This document shows, in pieces, positions 8,142 to 16,004 of a stretch of 18,845 bases of DNA (the first letter of the stretch is position 1; every line of letters begins with the position of its first letter). The notes below the pieces were generated by a model. It searched no databases, was not told the DNA's origin, and saw only the letters and a program-made list of their open reading frames with translations. Location of the stretch: NCBI GenBank assembly GCA_024695725.1, contig JAILHQ010000095.1:1-18845 (forward strand). The letters are read 5' to 3'. This DNA comes from Cyanobacteria bacterium RUI128. Its GTDB lineage: Bacteria > Cyanobacteriota > Vampirovibrionia > Gastranaerophilales > Gastranaerophilaceae. The position numbers were made by a program, and so were the translations under genes.

Positions 8142-8170
8142 TTGATTAATTACGTAAAAATTTATATAAT
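8142..8170 (+). promoter_or_regulatory. Strong sigma-70 type promoter for the 8197-aroA unit
   Basis: TTGATT at 8142-8147, exactly 17 bases, then a perfect TATAAT at 8165-8170. Transcription would start near 8177, about 20 bases before the ATG at 8197, with GGAG at 8186-8189 in between. It lies just after the preceding terminator. Confidence 0.75.
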
Positions 8171-8196
8171 GAATAGTAGTCCTATGGAGTAACTGA

Positions 8197-8577
8197 ATGT
8201 TTAATTTTTTAAACAATTTCTTTTTCTCGGCAGAACAACACAACGTTGAAAGTTCTAATCAGAGCGATGACGGTAACCATCAAAAAGAACGGGAACAGAA
8301 GAAAAAAGAAGAGAAAAAATATTTAGAGCGGGAAGAAGCTGATGAAGTAAGAATCGGCGGACGCCCTGAGCTGACTGAAGACGAAATTATGGCAATGACC
8401 ATAGACTACATAAATAAACTCAAATCAGCAAACGCAGACAGAGAAAAAGTTGTCGCAAAGCTTGATAAATTTCTGGAAAATTTTGACATAAAACGGTTTA
8501 TTAAGAACAACCCGCATATGACGCATCCGGATTTTTATATGGTAATTTTTAACGAAACAGACAGTATTGTAAACTGA
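8197..8577 (+). CDS. Unrecognised 126-residue protein upstream of aroA
   Basis: I do not recognise this protein. It has a short Phe-rich N-terminus (MFNFLNNFFFSAEQ) that could be an amphipathic membrane-touching helix, then a very charged linker of Lys/Glu/Arg (about residues 27-50). A C-terminal globular-looking helical part follows from about residue 58 (ELTEDEIMAMTIDYINKL, EKVVAKLDKFLENFDIKRFI), ending DFYMVIFNETDSIVN. GGAG is 7 bases before the ATG. The gene is the first of a unit with aroA, whose GTG start lies 18 bases after this stop, so the two are co-transcribed from the promoter at 8142-8170. Nothing in the sequence links it to the shikimate pathway beyond this. Confidence 0.65.
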   Translation: MFNFLNNFFFSAEQHNVESSNQSDDGNHQKEREQKKKEEKKYLEREEADEVRIGGRPELTEDEIMAMTIDYINKLKSANADREKVVAKLDKFLENFDIKRFIKNNPHMTHPDFYMVIFNETDSIVN

Positions 8578-8595
8578 GGTTTCGGGGAGATTTTT

Positions 8596-9867
8596 GTGGA
8601 AAAGATTATAAAAAAGAAAGATACACCCTTAAACGGGACTATTCAGATACCTTCAGACAAATCTATGTCACACCGTTCTGTTATGTTTTCATCACTTGCA
8701 AAAGGCAGAAGCATAATCAACAATTTTTCAAACGGTGCAGACTGTATCTCAACAAAAAAACTGTTTGAACAACTTGGAGTAGAGATAACACAAACAGGGG
8801 AAAAGAGTCTTGAAGTATTTTCAAACGGCAAGCTCTGTCCGCCAGTATCCGACCTTAATTGTGGAAACTCAGGCACTACAATGAGATTATGCTCGGGCAT
8901 ACTTGCATCAAGAGATTTTGATTCAGTGTTATTCGGGGATGAGAGCCTTTCTAGAAGGCCGATGAAACGTGTCATAACCCCACTTGAACTAATGGGTGCA
9001 AAAATAGAAGCAGACGATTATAAAGCGCCTTTGCATATATATGGAAGGCAACTTAACGGAATTGAATACAACTCGCCTATTGCTTCAGCGCAGGTAAAAT
9101 CATGCATACTGCTTGCAGGACTTAATGCAGATGGCAGAACAACCGTAATTGAACCTTATACATCAAGAAACCATACAGAACTTCTACTTGATTACATGGG
9201 CGCTGATATTGAGGTAAACGGGACCTCCGTTACCGTAAAAAGATCAGAATTAGCGCCAAAAGTTATAAATATTGCAGGAGATATATCTTCGGCGGCTTAT
9301 TTCATTGTGGCAGGTCTTATTGTTCCCGGTTCTGAAATAGTAATAAAAAATGTCGGACTTAACCCGACAAGAACAGGTATTATAGACATTGTTAACCGAA
9401 TGAGCGGAAATATTGAAATCTTATCACAGGAAACCGTATCGGGAGAACTTGTCGGGGATATTAAGATTTCCTATTCCGAACTTAAAGGCTGTACTATCTC
9501 AGGGGAAGATATACCGCGTCTTATTGACGAATTACCTGTAATAGCGCTTTTAGCGACACAGGCTGAAGGCGAAACTGTTGTATCTGATGCGGAAGATTTA
9601 CGTAAAAAAGAATCTGACAGAATAACTACAATAGTTAACGGACTCAGGTCATTAGGCGCAGATATTGATGAAAAACAAGACGGTTTTGTTGTGAGAGGAA
9701 AAACAAAATTAGAGGGCGGAAAAACCTTAGAGGTTTTCCATGATCACAGGCTTGCAATGACCTATTATACTGCAGGACTGATTTGTGAAAAAGAGATTTT
9801 GATTAACGGTTTTGAATGGATAAACATATCCTTCCCGGAATTTGAAAAACTGTTCAACAGTATATAA
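8596..9867 (+). CDS. aroA: 5-enolpyruvylshikimate-3-phosphate synthase, class II-like motifs
   Basis: EPSP synthase (423 residues, a normal length) joins shikimate-3-phosphate and phosphoenolpyruvate in the sixth step of the shikimate pathway, in the cytoplasm. Family marks are clear: PSDKSMSHR at 19-27 with the substrate-binding Lys, LNCGNSGTTMRL at 87-98, SAQVK at 164-168, RNHTE at 191-195, NPTR at 256-259, IDELP at 310-314 with the catalytic Asp, KESDR at 338-342 and HDHRLAM at 382-388. SAQVK, RNHTE and NPTR are three of the four motifs used to define class II enzymes; the fourth (GDK) reads SDK here. The glyphosate-contact position in NSGTT is Gly and not the Ala of the well-known tolerant enzyme. 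The start is GTG with GGGGAG five bases upstream. No other aro gene is adjacent. Confidence 0.95.
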   Translation: MEKIIKKKDTPLNGTIQIPSDKSMSHRSVMFSSLAKGRSIINNFSNGADCISTKKLFEQLGVEITQTGEKSLEVFSNGKLCPPVSDLNCGNSGTTMRLCSGILASRDFDSVLFGDESLSRRPMKRVITPLELMGAKIEADDYKAPLHIYGRQLNGIEYNSPIASAQVKSCILLAGLNADGRTTVIEPYTSRNHTELLLDYMGADIEVNGTSVTVKRSELAPKVINIAGDISSAAYFIVAGLIVPGSEIVIKNVGLNPTRTGIIDIVNRMSGNIEILSQETVSGELVGDIKISYSELKGCTISGEDIPRLIDELPVIALLATQAEGETVVSDAEDLRKKESDRITTIVNGLRSLGADIDEKQDGFVVRGKTKLEGGKTLEVFHDHRLAMTYYTAGLICEKEILINGFEWINISFPEFEKLFNSI

Positions 9868-9870
9868 ATC

Positions 9871-9896
9871 AAAAGCATACCCGAAGGTATGCTTTT
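9871..9896 (+). terminator. Perfect-stem intrinsic terminator after aroA, probably bidirectional
   Basis: AAAAGCATACC (9871-9881), CGAA loop, GGTATGCTTTT (9886-9896): an 11-bp perfect stem ending in T, with CTTG after it. It begins 4 bases after the aroA stop and lies between convergent genes, so it may also stop transcription from the minus-strand gene at 9920-10324. Confidence 0.85.
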
Positions 9897-9919
9897 CTTG
9901 TGTAATTGAATTTTGATGT

Positions 9920-10324
9920 TTAGAACAGCCCGTGCAGAACCATGTTGCTCGCAGCCATCATGTTCATTTGATTTGTTAAGACCTGAGATTGTTCAACTCT
10001 GGACAACTGTTTTCCGTTGTGAAAATTTTTTATAACATCGGTAACGGTCTTTGGTTTGGTGGCAACAGTTTCTGCAGATTTAGCCACTTCATGAGTCTGT
10101 TGAGGTTTAATCTCTTCAACATATTTAACAGGTGCAACTTTTGTATCCTGTAATTGAGATTCAAGCTGCATTCTCTGTGTCATTGCAGAAATGTCAGTGA
10201 TTTGGTTGTTCCTAGCATCTGTTTCAACTTTGTTGAGTTTTTCCCTGCAGTTATTAGCCTCCGACTGTTGTACAACAGTAGGCGCTAAAGAAACCTGCGG
10301 TCTAAAAGAGACGCTTGTTGCCAT
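9920..10324 (-). CDS. Unrecognised small polar protein downstream of recA
   Basis: A 134-residue protein I do not recognise. The start is supported by AGGA (10332-10335) seven bases before the ATG. The N-terminus MATSVSFRPQVSLAP is followed by a helical, Gln/Asn-rich region (residues 18-65) and a Lys/Thr/Val linker (AKSAETVATKPKTVTD). The C-terminus is Met-rich and hydrophobic-helical (NQMNMMAASNMVLHGLF). There is no signal peptide. In size, polarity and hydrophobic C-terminal tail it is reminiscent of the Gln-rich protein at 7552-8043, but I see no convincing alignment. It lies about 95 bases after recA on the same strand, behind T-rich sequence, and may have its own promoter. Confidence 0.6.
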   Translation of the reverse strand: MATSVSFRPQVSLAPTVVQQSEANNCREKLNKVETDARNNQITDISAMTQRMQLESQLQDTKVAPVKYVEEIKPQQTHEVAKSAETVATKPKTVTDVIKNFHNGKQLSRVEQSQVLTNQMNMMAASNMVLHGLF

Positions 10325-10418
10325 ATCATAGTCCTTTCATTCACACATAGTTAATAAAACAAAAACAAAACAAAAATTGCTATTGCATGCGTAATTATTA
10401 ACAAATTTAAAGAACTTA

Positions 10419-11447
10419 CTAGCCTTCAGCTAACTTATCTCTGACGAGTTTTTCAACTTCAGCTAACAAATCAGGATTAGCATCTAAAAATTCTTTAGAT
10501 TTTTCTCTGCCCTGACCTAATTTTGCATCGTTATAGCTAAACCATGCCCCCGCTTTATTAATTATGCCAAGATTTACTGCAACATCAAGGATGTTACCTG
10601 TTTTAGAAATACCCTTGCCAAAGATAATATCAAACTCAGCCGTTCTAAAAGGAGGCGCGACCTTGTTCTTCAAAACTCTAACTCTTACATGGTTACCGAC
10701 ATCTTCGCCGTCACCTTTAAGAGTTTCAGTACGTTTAATTTCCATTCTGACTGATGCGTAATATTTAAGAGCATTACCACCTGTTGTTGTTTCAGGGTTG
10801 CCGTACATAACCCCGATTTTTTGTCTGAGTTGGTTAATAAAGATAACAGTTGTATTAGTCTTGCCGATAACACCTGTCAGCTTTCTCAAAGCCTTTGACA
10901 TCAAGCGTGCCTGCAAGCCCATTTGCTGATCTTCCATAGTACCTTCAATTTCAGCCTTTGGAACAAGTGCCGCAACAGAGTCAACAACAATAATATCAAC
11001 CGCACCTGAGCGAACGAGTTCTTCGGTTATATCGAGAGCCTGTTCCCCTGTGTCAGGCTGAGAAATAAGCAGTTCGTCAATATTAACACCTAAATTCTTT
11101 GCATATTCAGGATCGAGAGCATGCTCCGCATCAACAAAAGCTGCAATTCCGCCTTTTTTCTGACATTCGGCAACAATATGCTGAGCGAGGGTTGTTTTAC
11201 CTGATGATTCAGGCCCGTAAATTTCAATTATACGGCCTCTCGGAATACCGCCGATACCGAGCGCAACATCTAACGATAATGCCCCTGTCGGTATTGCATC
11301 AACGTTTACAGTTGTCTTATCGCCCAATTTCATAATTGAGCCTTTACCAAAATCTTTTTCTATTTTTTCGATAGCTAAATTTAAAGCCTTAGCACGTTCA
11401 GCAGAGATTGCCGGTGCTTTATCTTCCATCTTTTCTGCAGTTGCCAT
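10419..11447 (-). CDS. recA: Recombinase RecA
   Basis: RecA (342 residues) forms ATP-dependent filaments on single-stranded DNA for homologous recombination and LexA-type autocleavage. Seen here: Walker A GPESSGKT at 78-85, the catalytic Glu in DAEHA (E108), Walker [12 protein letters not shown] at 151-161, the loop after [39 protein letters not shown] at 204-224 (loop L2), and ALKYYASVR. The C-terminal tail is short and only mildly acidic, ending [14 protein letters not shown] precedes the ATG. The gene lies 31 bases after a MerR-like coiled-coil gene on the same strand and is probably co-transcribed with it. No obvious intrinsic terminator follows, only a T-rich GTTTT-repeat stretch on the minus strand. 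Confidence 0.97.
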   Translation of the reverse strand: MATAEKMEDKAPAISAERAKALNLAIEKIEKDFGKGSIMKLGDKTTVNVDAIPTGALSLDVALGIGGIPRGRIIEIYGPESSGKTTLAQHIVAECQKKGGIAAFVDAEHALDPEYAKNLGVNIDELLISQPDTGEQALDITEELVRSGAVDIIVVDSVAALVPKAEIEGTMEDQQMGLQARLMSKALRKLTGVIGKTNTTVIFINQLRQKIGVMYGNPETTTGGNALKYYASVRMEIKRTETLKGDGEDVGNHVRVRVLKNKVAPPFRTAEFDIIFGKGISKTGNILDVAVNLGIINKAGAWFSYNDAKLGQGREKSKEFLDANPDLLAEVEKLVRDKLAEG

Positions 11448-11478
11448 TATTTATTTCCTTATAATCTTTTATCTAATA

Positions 11479-11973
11479 CTAAAATAAACTTTGTTGAACA
11501 TCTTCTTTTACATACATACCGAACATAAACGGTCTAAATGAGGCATTTTCTTTCTTTAATGCATAATTTTCTTTATTAAGATCTTCTATCTGATTTTTGA
11601 GGTTTTCATTTTCTGTTTTACATCTGATTAATTCAACAACAACTTCGTCCATGCCTTCAAGACGTTCGTCAAGAATTTTCACAACGGAGTCAGTAATATT
11701 GTTTTCCATACGGTGTAAAGACTTTATAAGACTGTCAACAACGAGCTGAGACGCGTTCTTTGACATAGTTGTAGGAACACTTGAACTTCCTTCTTTTAAT
11801 AACTTTAAAGCTCTGACGTCATCCATAGAAAAATAAGTCTTTCCGTCATCAGTCTTGCGCGGAGAAATATCAGCTTTTTTGCACAGCTTAACTATCTCCA
11901 TATTATCACTATCCAGGATCTTACGCACGTCCTGTGGCGATAGTATATTTTCTTCTGTTTCGCTTATACCCAC
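11479..11973 (-). CDS. MerR-like HTH protein with C-terminal coiled coil
   Basis: A 164-residue protein. Residues 10-61 look like the winged helix of the MerR/HTH_17 type: LSPQDVRKIL, then a KADISPRKTDDGKTYFSMDDVRAL segment in which a wing is followed by the D-V-R-A-L helix typical of MerR. A Ser/Thr linker (62-72) leads to helices, and a strong coiled coil runs from about 112 to 147 (VELIRCKTENENLKNQIEDL then NKENYALKKENASF). It ends in a conserved-looking FRPFMFGMYVKEDVQQSLF. It is probably a dimeric DNA-binding protein. The start is GTG with GGGGGAAG (11978-11985) four bases before. It sits directly upstream of recA, which suggests a regulatory or DNA-maintenance role, but that is inference from position. 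Confidence 0.65.
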   Translation of the reverse strand: MGISETEENILSPQDVRKILDSDNMEIVKLCKKADISPRKTDDGKTYFSMDDVRALKLLKEGSSSVPTTMSKNASQLVVDSLIKSLHRMENNITDSVVKILDERLEGMDEVVVELIRCKTENENLKNQIEDLNKENYALKKENASFRPFMFGMYVKEDVQQSLF

Positions 11974-11996
11974 TAATCTTCCCCCAGTTATTTACA

Positions 11997-12002
11997 ATTA
12001 TA
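11997..12002 (-). promoter_or_regulatory. Possible -10 box for the MerR-like gene and recA
   Basis: A perfect TATAAT on the minus strand, 24 bases before the GTG start at 11973. No recognisable -35 lies 16-18 bases upstream (TAGTAT or similar), so an activator could be needed or the match may be chance in AT-rich DNA. Confidence 0.3.
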
Positions 12003-12076
12003 TCTTAAGACTAATAATAATACTATATATTATTACAAACATTTAAGCAACTTCTTAACAATACTTAGAATGTCCG

Positions 12077-13318
12077 TTATTTATCGGAAATAAATCCGTT
12101 AACAGCCGTGTAGGCAGCGACATACGGCGATGCAAGATAAATTTCGCCTTTTGTATTTCCCATTCTGCCCTGAAAATTTCTGTTCTGGGTAGCAAGGCAG
12201 ACCTCTCCGTCACCTAAGGTTCCGGCATGTACCCCTACACAAGGCCCGCAACCCGGTGGTAGTATAACTGCACCCGCATCCATAAAGGTTTCAAGTAAGC
12301 CTTCTTTTAAGGATGCTTTATAAACATCAGGTGATGCAGGACAGATTAACATTCTGACATCTTCATGAACCTTTTTGCCCTTCAGAATTTTTGCGACGGT
12401 ACGCATATCTTCCAGCCTTCCGTTTGTACACGTTCCCACATATACCTGATTTACCTTTACCCCAGATAATTCTTTTACCGTTTTTATATTATCAACGGTA
12501 TGCGGACAAGATACAGTGCGTTCAACCGTTGAAGCATCTATTTTGATAATTCTTTCGTAATTTGCATCTTCGTCCGGTTTAATCTGTCTAAACTTGTCTT
12601 CTCGCCCTCTTTCCCTCAGAAAAGCTTTTGTTGTTTCATCAGCAACAATAAGACCGCATTTAGCACCTGCTTCAACAGCCATATTGGAAAGGGTAAAACG
12701 TTCGGACATAGACATATTTTCGATGGTATCACCACAAAACTCTAAAGCTCTGTAGGTAGCACCATCAGCACCAATCATGCCGATTATATGCAACATTAAA
12801 TCTTTTGAATAAACACCCTCATTCAGTTTTCCCGTTACAACGATTTTAAAGGTTTTCGGTACTTTTAACCAGGTTTTGCCTAATGCCATAGCAACCGCAA
12901 CATCAGTTGAGCCCATGCCTGTGGCAAACGCACCCAGTGCACCTGATGTACAGGTGTGTGAATCTGCACCGACAAGGACTTCACCCGGATTAACAAAAGT
13001 TTCAACGAGTCTTTGGTGGCAGACACCTTCACCTATATCTGATATAACGGCTCCGTACTCTTTTGAAAATTCTCTTAATACCATATGAGTATTAGACAAC
13101 TCTTTTCTCGGGCTTGGCGATGCGTGATCAATAAATAAAATGGTTCTTTCAGGATTATTCAGTCTATCCTTACCAAGCTTTTTAAATTCCTGAACCGTCA
13201 ACGGCCCTGTTCCGTCCTGAACTGCAGATACATCAACTTTTGATATAATAAGCTCGTCGGCATGCACTTCTCTGCCTGCATGTTCGGACAATATTTTTTC
13301 TACTAATGTTAATCCCAT
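12077..13318 (-). CDS. leuC: 3-isopropylmalate dehydratase / homoaconitase large subunit (LeuC2/HacA type)
   Basis: An aconitase-superfamily large subunit (413 residues) that isomerises 2-isopropylmalate to 3-isopropylmalate, or homocitrate to homoisocitrate, with a [4Fe-4S] cluster. Cluster ligands are visible as C297 in VGTCTNG and C357/C360 in PPGCGPCVG. Other family blocks are DHASPSPRKELSNTH, GVCHQ, GADSHTCTSGALGAFATGMG and GRMGN. The length fits the LeuC2/HacA subgroup and is shorter than E. coli-type LeuC of about 466. These enzymes need a separate small subunit (LeuD), which is not found next to it: downstream on this strand comes only the MerR-like gene after about 100 bases. Upstream, 20 bases away, is the matching synthase-family gene, so the pair is an operon. 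Leucine is the likely pathway; homocitrate use is an alternative. Confidence 0.88.
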   Translation of the reverse strand: MGLTLVEKILSEHAGREVHADELIISKVDVSAVQDGTGPLTVQEFKKLGKDRLNNPERTILFIDHASPSPRKELSNTHMVLREFSKEYGAVISDIGEGVCHQRLVETFVNPGEVLVGADSHTCTSGALGAFATGMGSTDVAVAMALGKTWLKVPKTFKIVVTGKLNEGVYSKDLMLHIIGMIGADGATYRALEFCGDTIENMSMSERFTLSNMAVEAGAKCGLIVADETTKAFLRERGREDKFRQIKPDEDANYERIIKIDASTVERTVSCPHTVDNIKTVKELSGVKVNQVYVGTCTNGRLEDMRTVAKILKGKKVHEDVRMLICPASPDVYKASLKEGLLETFMDAGAVILPPGCGPCVGVHAGTLGDGEVCLATQNRNFQGRMGNTKGEIYLASPYVAAYTAVNGFISDK

Positions 13319-13338
13319 TTTATTTATAACCCCCGTAA

Positions 13339-14643
13339 TTAAATAATGTGTTTAGGAAGAGTCAATACATTAGAATCAACTCTTTCTTTCAGCGCGCCTT
13401 CCGGTTCATAGTATGGCGATACTGTCATCACTTTTGCAGCAATTTCCGGATAGTAATAAATGAACTTAAGTTCACTGTCCGTTAAAGGCTGTTGAGTGTG
13501 TACGTTTGCGTAACGTGCAAGTTCAAGAATGTTTCTTGCTTCGTGTTCGTCTTTGAACTCGATTTCTAACTTGTCATATACATTACGGAAACCTTTAATT
13601 CCGCCATATTCACCTGTTGTAATCATTCTTCCCGTTTCAATGATTTCAGGTTCTCCTCTGCCAAGTTCTTCGTAATCGTATAATTCATAGTTACGTCTGT
13701 CCTTCAGAGCGCCGTCTGCGTGAATACCTGATTCGTGAGCAAAAGCATTATCCCCGACCGCCGGCTGATTTATAGGAATCTTTATACCGAAAGCATAAGC
13801 GGTATATTTTGCCAACTTCCACGCCTTACTTAAATCTATATTTTCATCAAGTTTATATTTACCCCTGAATCCTGCAGACTTCAGAATTGATAACAAGCAG
13901 GATACCAAATCAGCGTTACCTGCACGTTCACCCATACCATTTATTGCGGTATTGATATATGTATCCTGACCTGCATCTATTGCGCCTTTAGCACCCATAA
14001 CCGAACAGGCAACAGCCATGCCAAGGTCGTTGTGATAGTGAACTTCGATAGGCATTTCTATCGTTTTTGCCAATTCATTTATCCTGTCATAAGCAGTCCA
14101 CGGATCTTCATAACCTAAGGTGTCACAATATCTGAATCTGTCAGCACCGCATTTTTTAACTTCTTTACCTAATAATTTTAGAAATTCCAAATCACTTCTT
14201 GAAGCATCTTCAGCGTTAACCCCGACGGTTTTTGCGCCCATTGATTTTGCACATTCAACCGCTTCACAAGTCATTCTTAAAATATCGTCTTTTGTTTTCT
14301 TTCCTAAATACTTCCCGTTAATCATCTGATCTGAAGTAGATTGTGAAAGATTGCAATGCTTTAGTTTAGGGACATTTGTAAACGATTTCTGAACATCAGA
14401 TGCGATTGCTCTCATCCAACCTGAAAGACGTGTTTTTGTAATAACGTTCTTGTCCACAAGTTCGAGGTTAGCATTCAGATAATTCAGTTCGTGGGTTGTT
14501 GTAGGAAAACCGAACTCTGACTGAGTTATACCCATATCGTCAAGCATCAGGTTAATAATTGTCTTCTGAAGTTTAGCAAGTCCTAAACGTGAAGTCTGAA
14601 CCCCGTCTCTGTTTGTAACATCTACTATATAAATTGTCCCCAT
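13339..14643 (-). CDS. Homocitrate / 2-isopropylmalate synthase family enzyme (DRE-TIM)
   Basis: A 434-residue DRE-TIM metallolyase that condenses acetyl-CoA with a 2-oxo acid. The signature start is VDVTNRDGVQ at 7-16 (the usual form is LRDG). A second conserved stretch is VGVNAEDASRSD at 140-151. Metal-binding HYHND is at 202-206, NGMGERAGNADL at 235-246 and HESGIHADGALK at 303-314. After the barrel there is only a short communication region, and the roughly 120-residue leucine-feedback domain of full-length LeuA (about 510 residues) is absent. It therefore resembles homocitrate synthase or a short isopropylmalate synthase. GAGAGG is 7 bases before the ATG. It is transcribed with the downstream aconitase-type subunit, which supports sequential steps of one pathway. 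Substrate choice cannot be settled from sequence alone, so I give no gene symbol. Confidence 0.85.
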   Translation of the reverse strand: MGTIYIVDVTNRDGVQTSRLGLAKLQKTIINLMLDDMGITQSEFGFPTTTHELNYLNANLELVDKNVITKTRLSGWMRAIASDVQKSFTNVPKLKHCNLSQSTSDQMINGKYLGKKTKDDILRMTCEAVECAKSMGAKTVGVNAEDASRSDLEFLKLLGKEVKKCGADRFRYCDTLGYEDPWTAYDRINELAKTIEMPIEVHYHNDLGMAVACSVMGAKGAIDAGQDTYINTAINGMGERAGNADLVSCLLSILKSAGFRGKYKLDENIDLSKAWKLAKYTAYAFGIKIPINQPAVGDNAFAHESGIHADGALKDRRNYELYDYEELGRGEPEIIETGRMITTGEYGGIKGFRNVYDKLEIEFKDEHEARNILELARYANVHTQQPLTDSELKFIYYYPEIAAKVMTVSPYYEPEGALKERVDSNVLTLPKHII

Positions 14644-14752
14644 ATATTTACCTCTCGATACACTATATACATAATATTATCATAAAAAGATTTATCGGGT
14701 TTATGAAATATATTTATGTTATTATTTAAAGGGTTAAGAAAGGGACGTAATA
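14644..14752. promoter_or_regulatory. Divergent AT-rich intergenic region between synthase gene and tyrS
   Basis: These 109 bases must hold promoters for both directions. TATTAT at 14720-14725 is a plausible plus-strand -10, without a good -35. The minus strand offers several overlapping TAATAT/TATTAT boxes. No T-box leader features (conserved AGGGTGG-type sequence, specifier stem) were found, and the leader is too short for one. Confidence 0.3.
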
Positions 14753-15976
14753 ATGAAAATATTTGAAGAGTTACAAGCAAGAGGTCTTATTGCACAGGTT
14801 ACGGATAATGACGAAATCAGAGAATTGGTAAATAACGGCGGTGCAAGATTTTATATAGGATTTGACCCGACTGCAGATTCTCTTCACGTAGGTCACTTTA
14901 TGGCCCTTTGTCTTATGAAAAGATTACAAATGGCAGGTAACAAACCTGTTGTACTCATAGGGGGCGGAACAGGTTATATCGGCGATCCGTCGGGACGTTC
15001 CGATATGCGTTCTATGATGACACCTGAAATGATTCAACACAACTGTGACTGTTTCAAAAAACAGATGGAAAGATTTATTAAATTCGGCGATGATGCTGCA
15101 ATTATGGTTAATAACGCAGACTGGCTTTTAAAACTGAATTATATTGAACTTCTAAGAGAGGTCGGAGCTTGTTTTTCGGTAAACAATATGCTCAGAGCCG
15201 AATGTTATAAACAAAGAATGGAAAAAGGTTTAAGCTTTTTAGAATTTAACTATATGATTATGCAGGCATTCGACTTCTACCATTTACACCAACACTACGG
15301 ATGTAATATGCAGTTCGGCGGTGATGACCAGTGGAGTAATATGCTCGCAGGGACCGAGCTTATCAGAAAGAAAACAGGGGATGATGCATACGCAATGACT
15401 ATCACTCTTCTTATGAATTCCGAAGGGAAGAAGATGGGTAAAACGGCGAAAGGTGCTGTTTGGTTAGATCCTAATAAGACAACTCCGTTTGAATTTTATC
15501 AGTATTGGAGAAACGTTGATGATGCAGACGTTATGAAGTGTTTCAGATTACTGACCTTTATTCCTATTGAAGAAATCGAAGAAATCGAAAAATGGGAAGA
15601 TAACAGAATTAATGAAAAGAAAGAACTCCTTGCTCACCACTTAACAGAAATGGTTCACGGCAGAGAAGAGGCAGATAAGGCTCAGGCATCTGCAAGAGCA
15701 CTGTTTGGCGGCGGAGGCGACAGCGATAATATGCCGACAACAGAAATTTCGGCTTCCGATTTAACCGACGGAGCGATTGATATACTGGATCTTCTGATTA
15801 AATGCAACTTTGCACAGAGCAGAGGGGAAGCAAAACGACTTATCCAACAGGGCGGTGTAAGCGTTGATGATATTGCCGTAACAGAACTAAACAAGACATA
15901 TTCTGAGGACGAGCTCACAACCGGACTCAAAATTAAAAAGGGCAAAAAACACTTTAACAAAGTTGTTCTTAAATAG
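14753..15976 (+). CDS. tyrS: Tyrosyl-tRNA synthetase
   Basis: TyrRS (407 residues) charges tRNA-Tyr with tyrosine in the cytoplasm. Class I signatures are present: HVGH at 45-48 within FDPTADSLHVGHFM, and the KMSKS equivalent KMGKT at 227-231. The tyrosine pocket motif FGGDDQWSNMLAG is at 188-200, preceded by YMIMQAFDFYHL. The C-terminal S4 RNA-binding domain spans about 342-400 (LIKCNFAQSRGEAKRLIQQG, VSVDD). AAAGGGA precedes the ATG. The gene is monocistronic by context: a divergent gene lies upstream and convergent uvrC begins 28 bases beyond its stop, with no terminator hairpin visible in that gap. Confidence 0.96.
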   Translation: MKIFEELQARGLIAQVTDNDEIRELVNNGGARFYIGFDPTADSLHVGHFMALCLMKRLQMAGNKPVVLIGGGTGYIGDPSGRSDMRSMMTPEMIQHNCDCFKKQMERFIKFGDDAAIMVNNADWLLKLNYIELLREVGACFSVNNMLRAECYKQRMEKGLSFLEFNYMIMQAFDFYHLHQHYGCNMQFGGDDQWSNMLAGTELIRKKTGDDAYAMTITLLMNSEGKKMGKTAKGAVWLDPNKTTPFEFYQYWRNVDDADVMKCFRLLTFIPIEEIEEIEKWEDNRINEKKELLAHHLTEMVHGREEADKAQASARALFGGGGDSDNMPTTEISASDLTDGAIDILDLLIKCNFAQSRGEAKRLIQQGGVSVDDIAVTELNKTYSEDELTTGLKIKKGKKHFNKVVLK

Positions 15977-16004
15977 GAATAAATAACATCCCACATAGTA
16001 CGGT

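Noticed and set aside
10350..10385. T-rich GTTTT repeats after recA as an intrinsic terminator (minus strand)
   Set aside because: Only a 3-bp stem (TGC/GCA) precedes the T-rich stretch, too weak to call.
14644..14752. T-box leader for tyrS
   Set aside because: The leader is only about 100 bases and lacks T-box sequence and an antiterminator/terminator pair.
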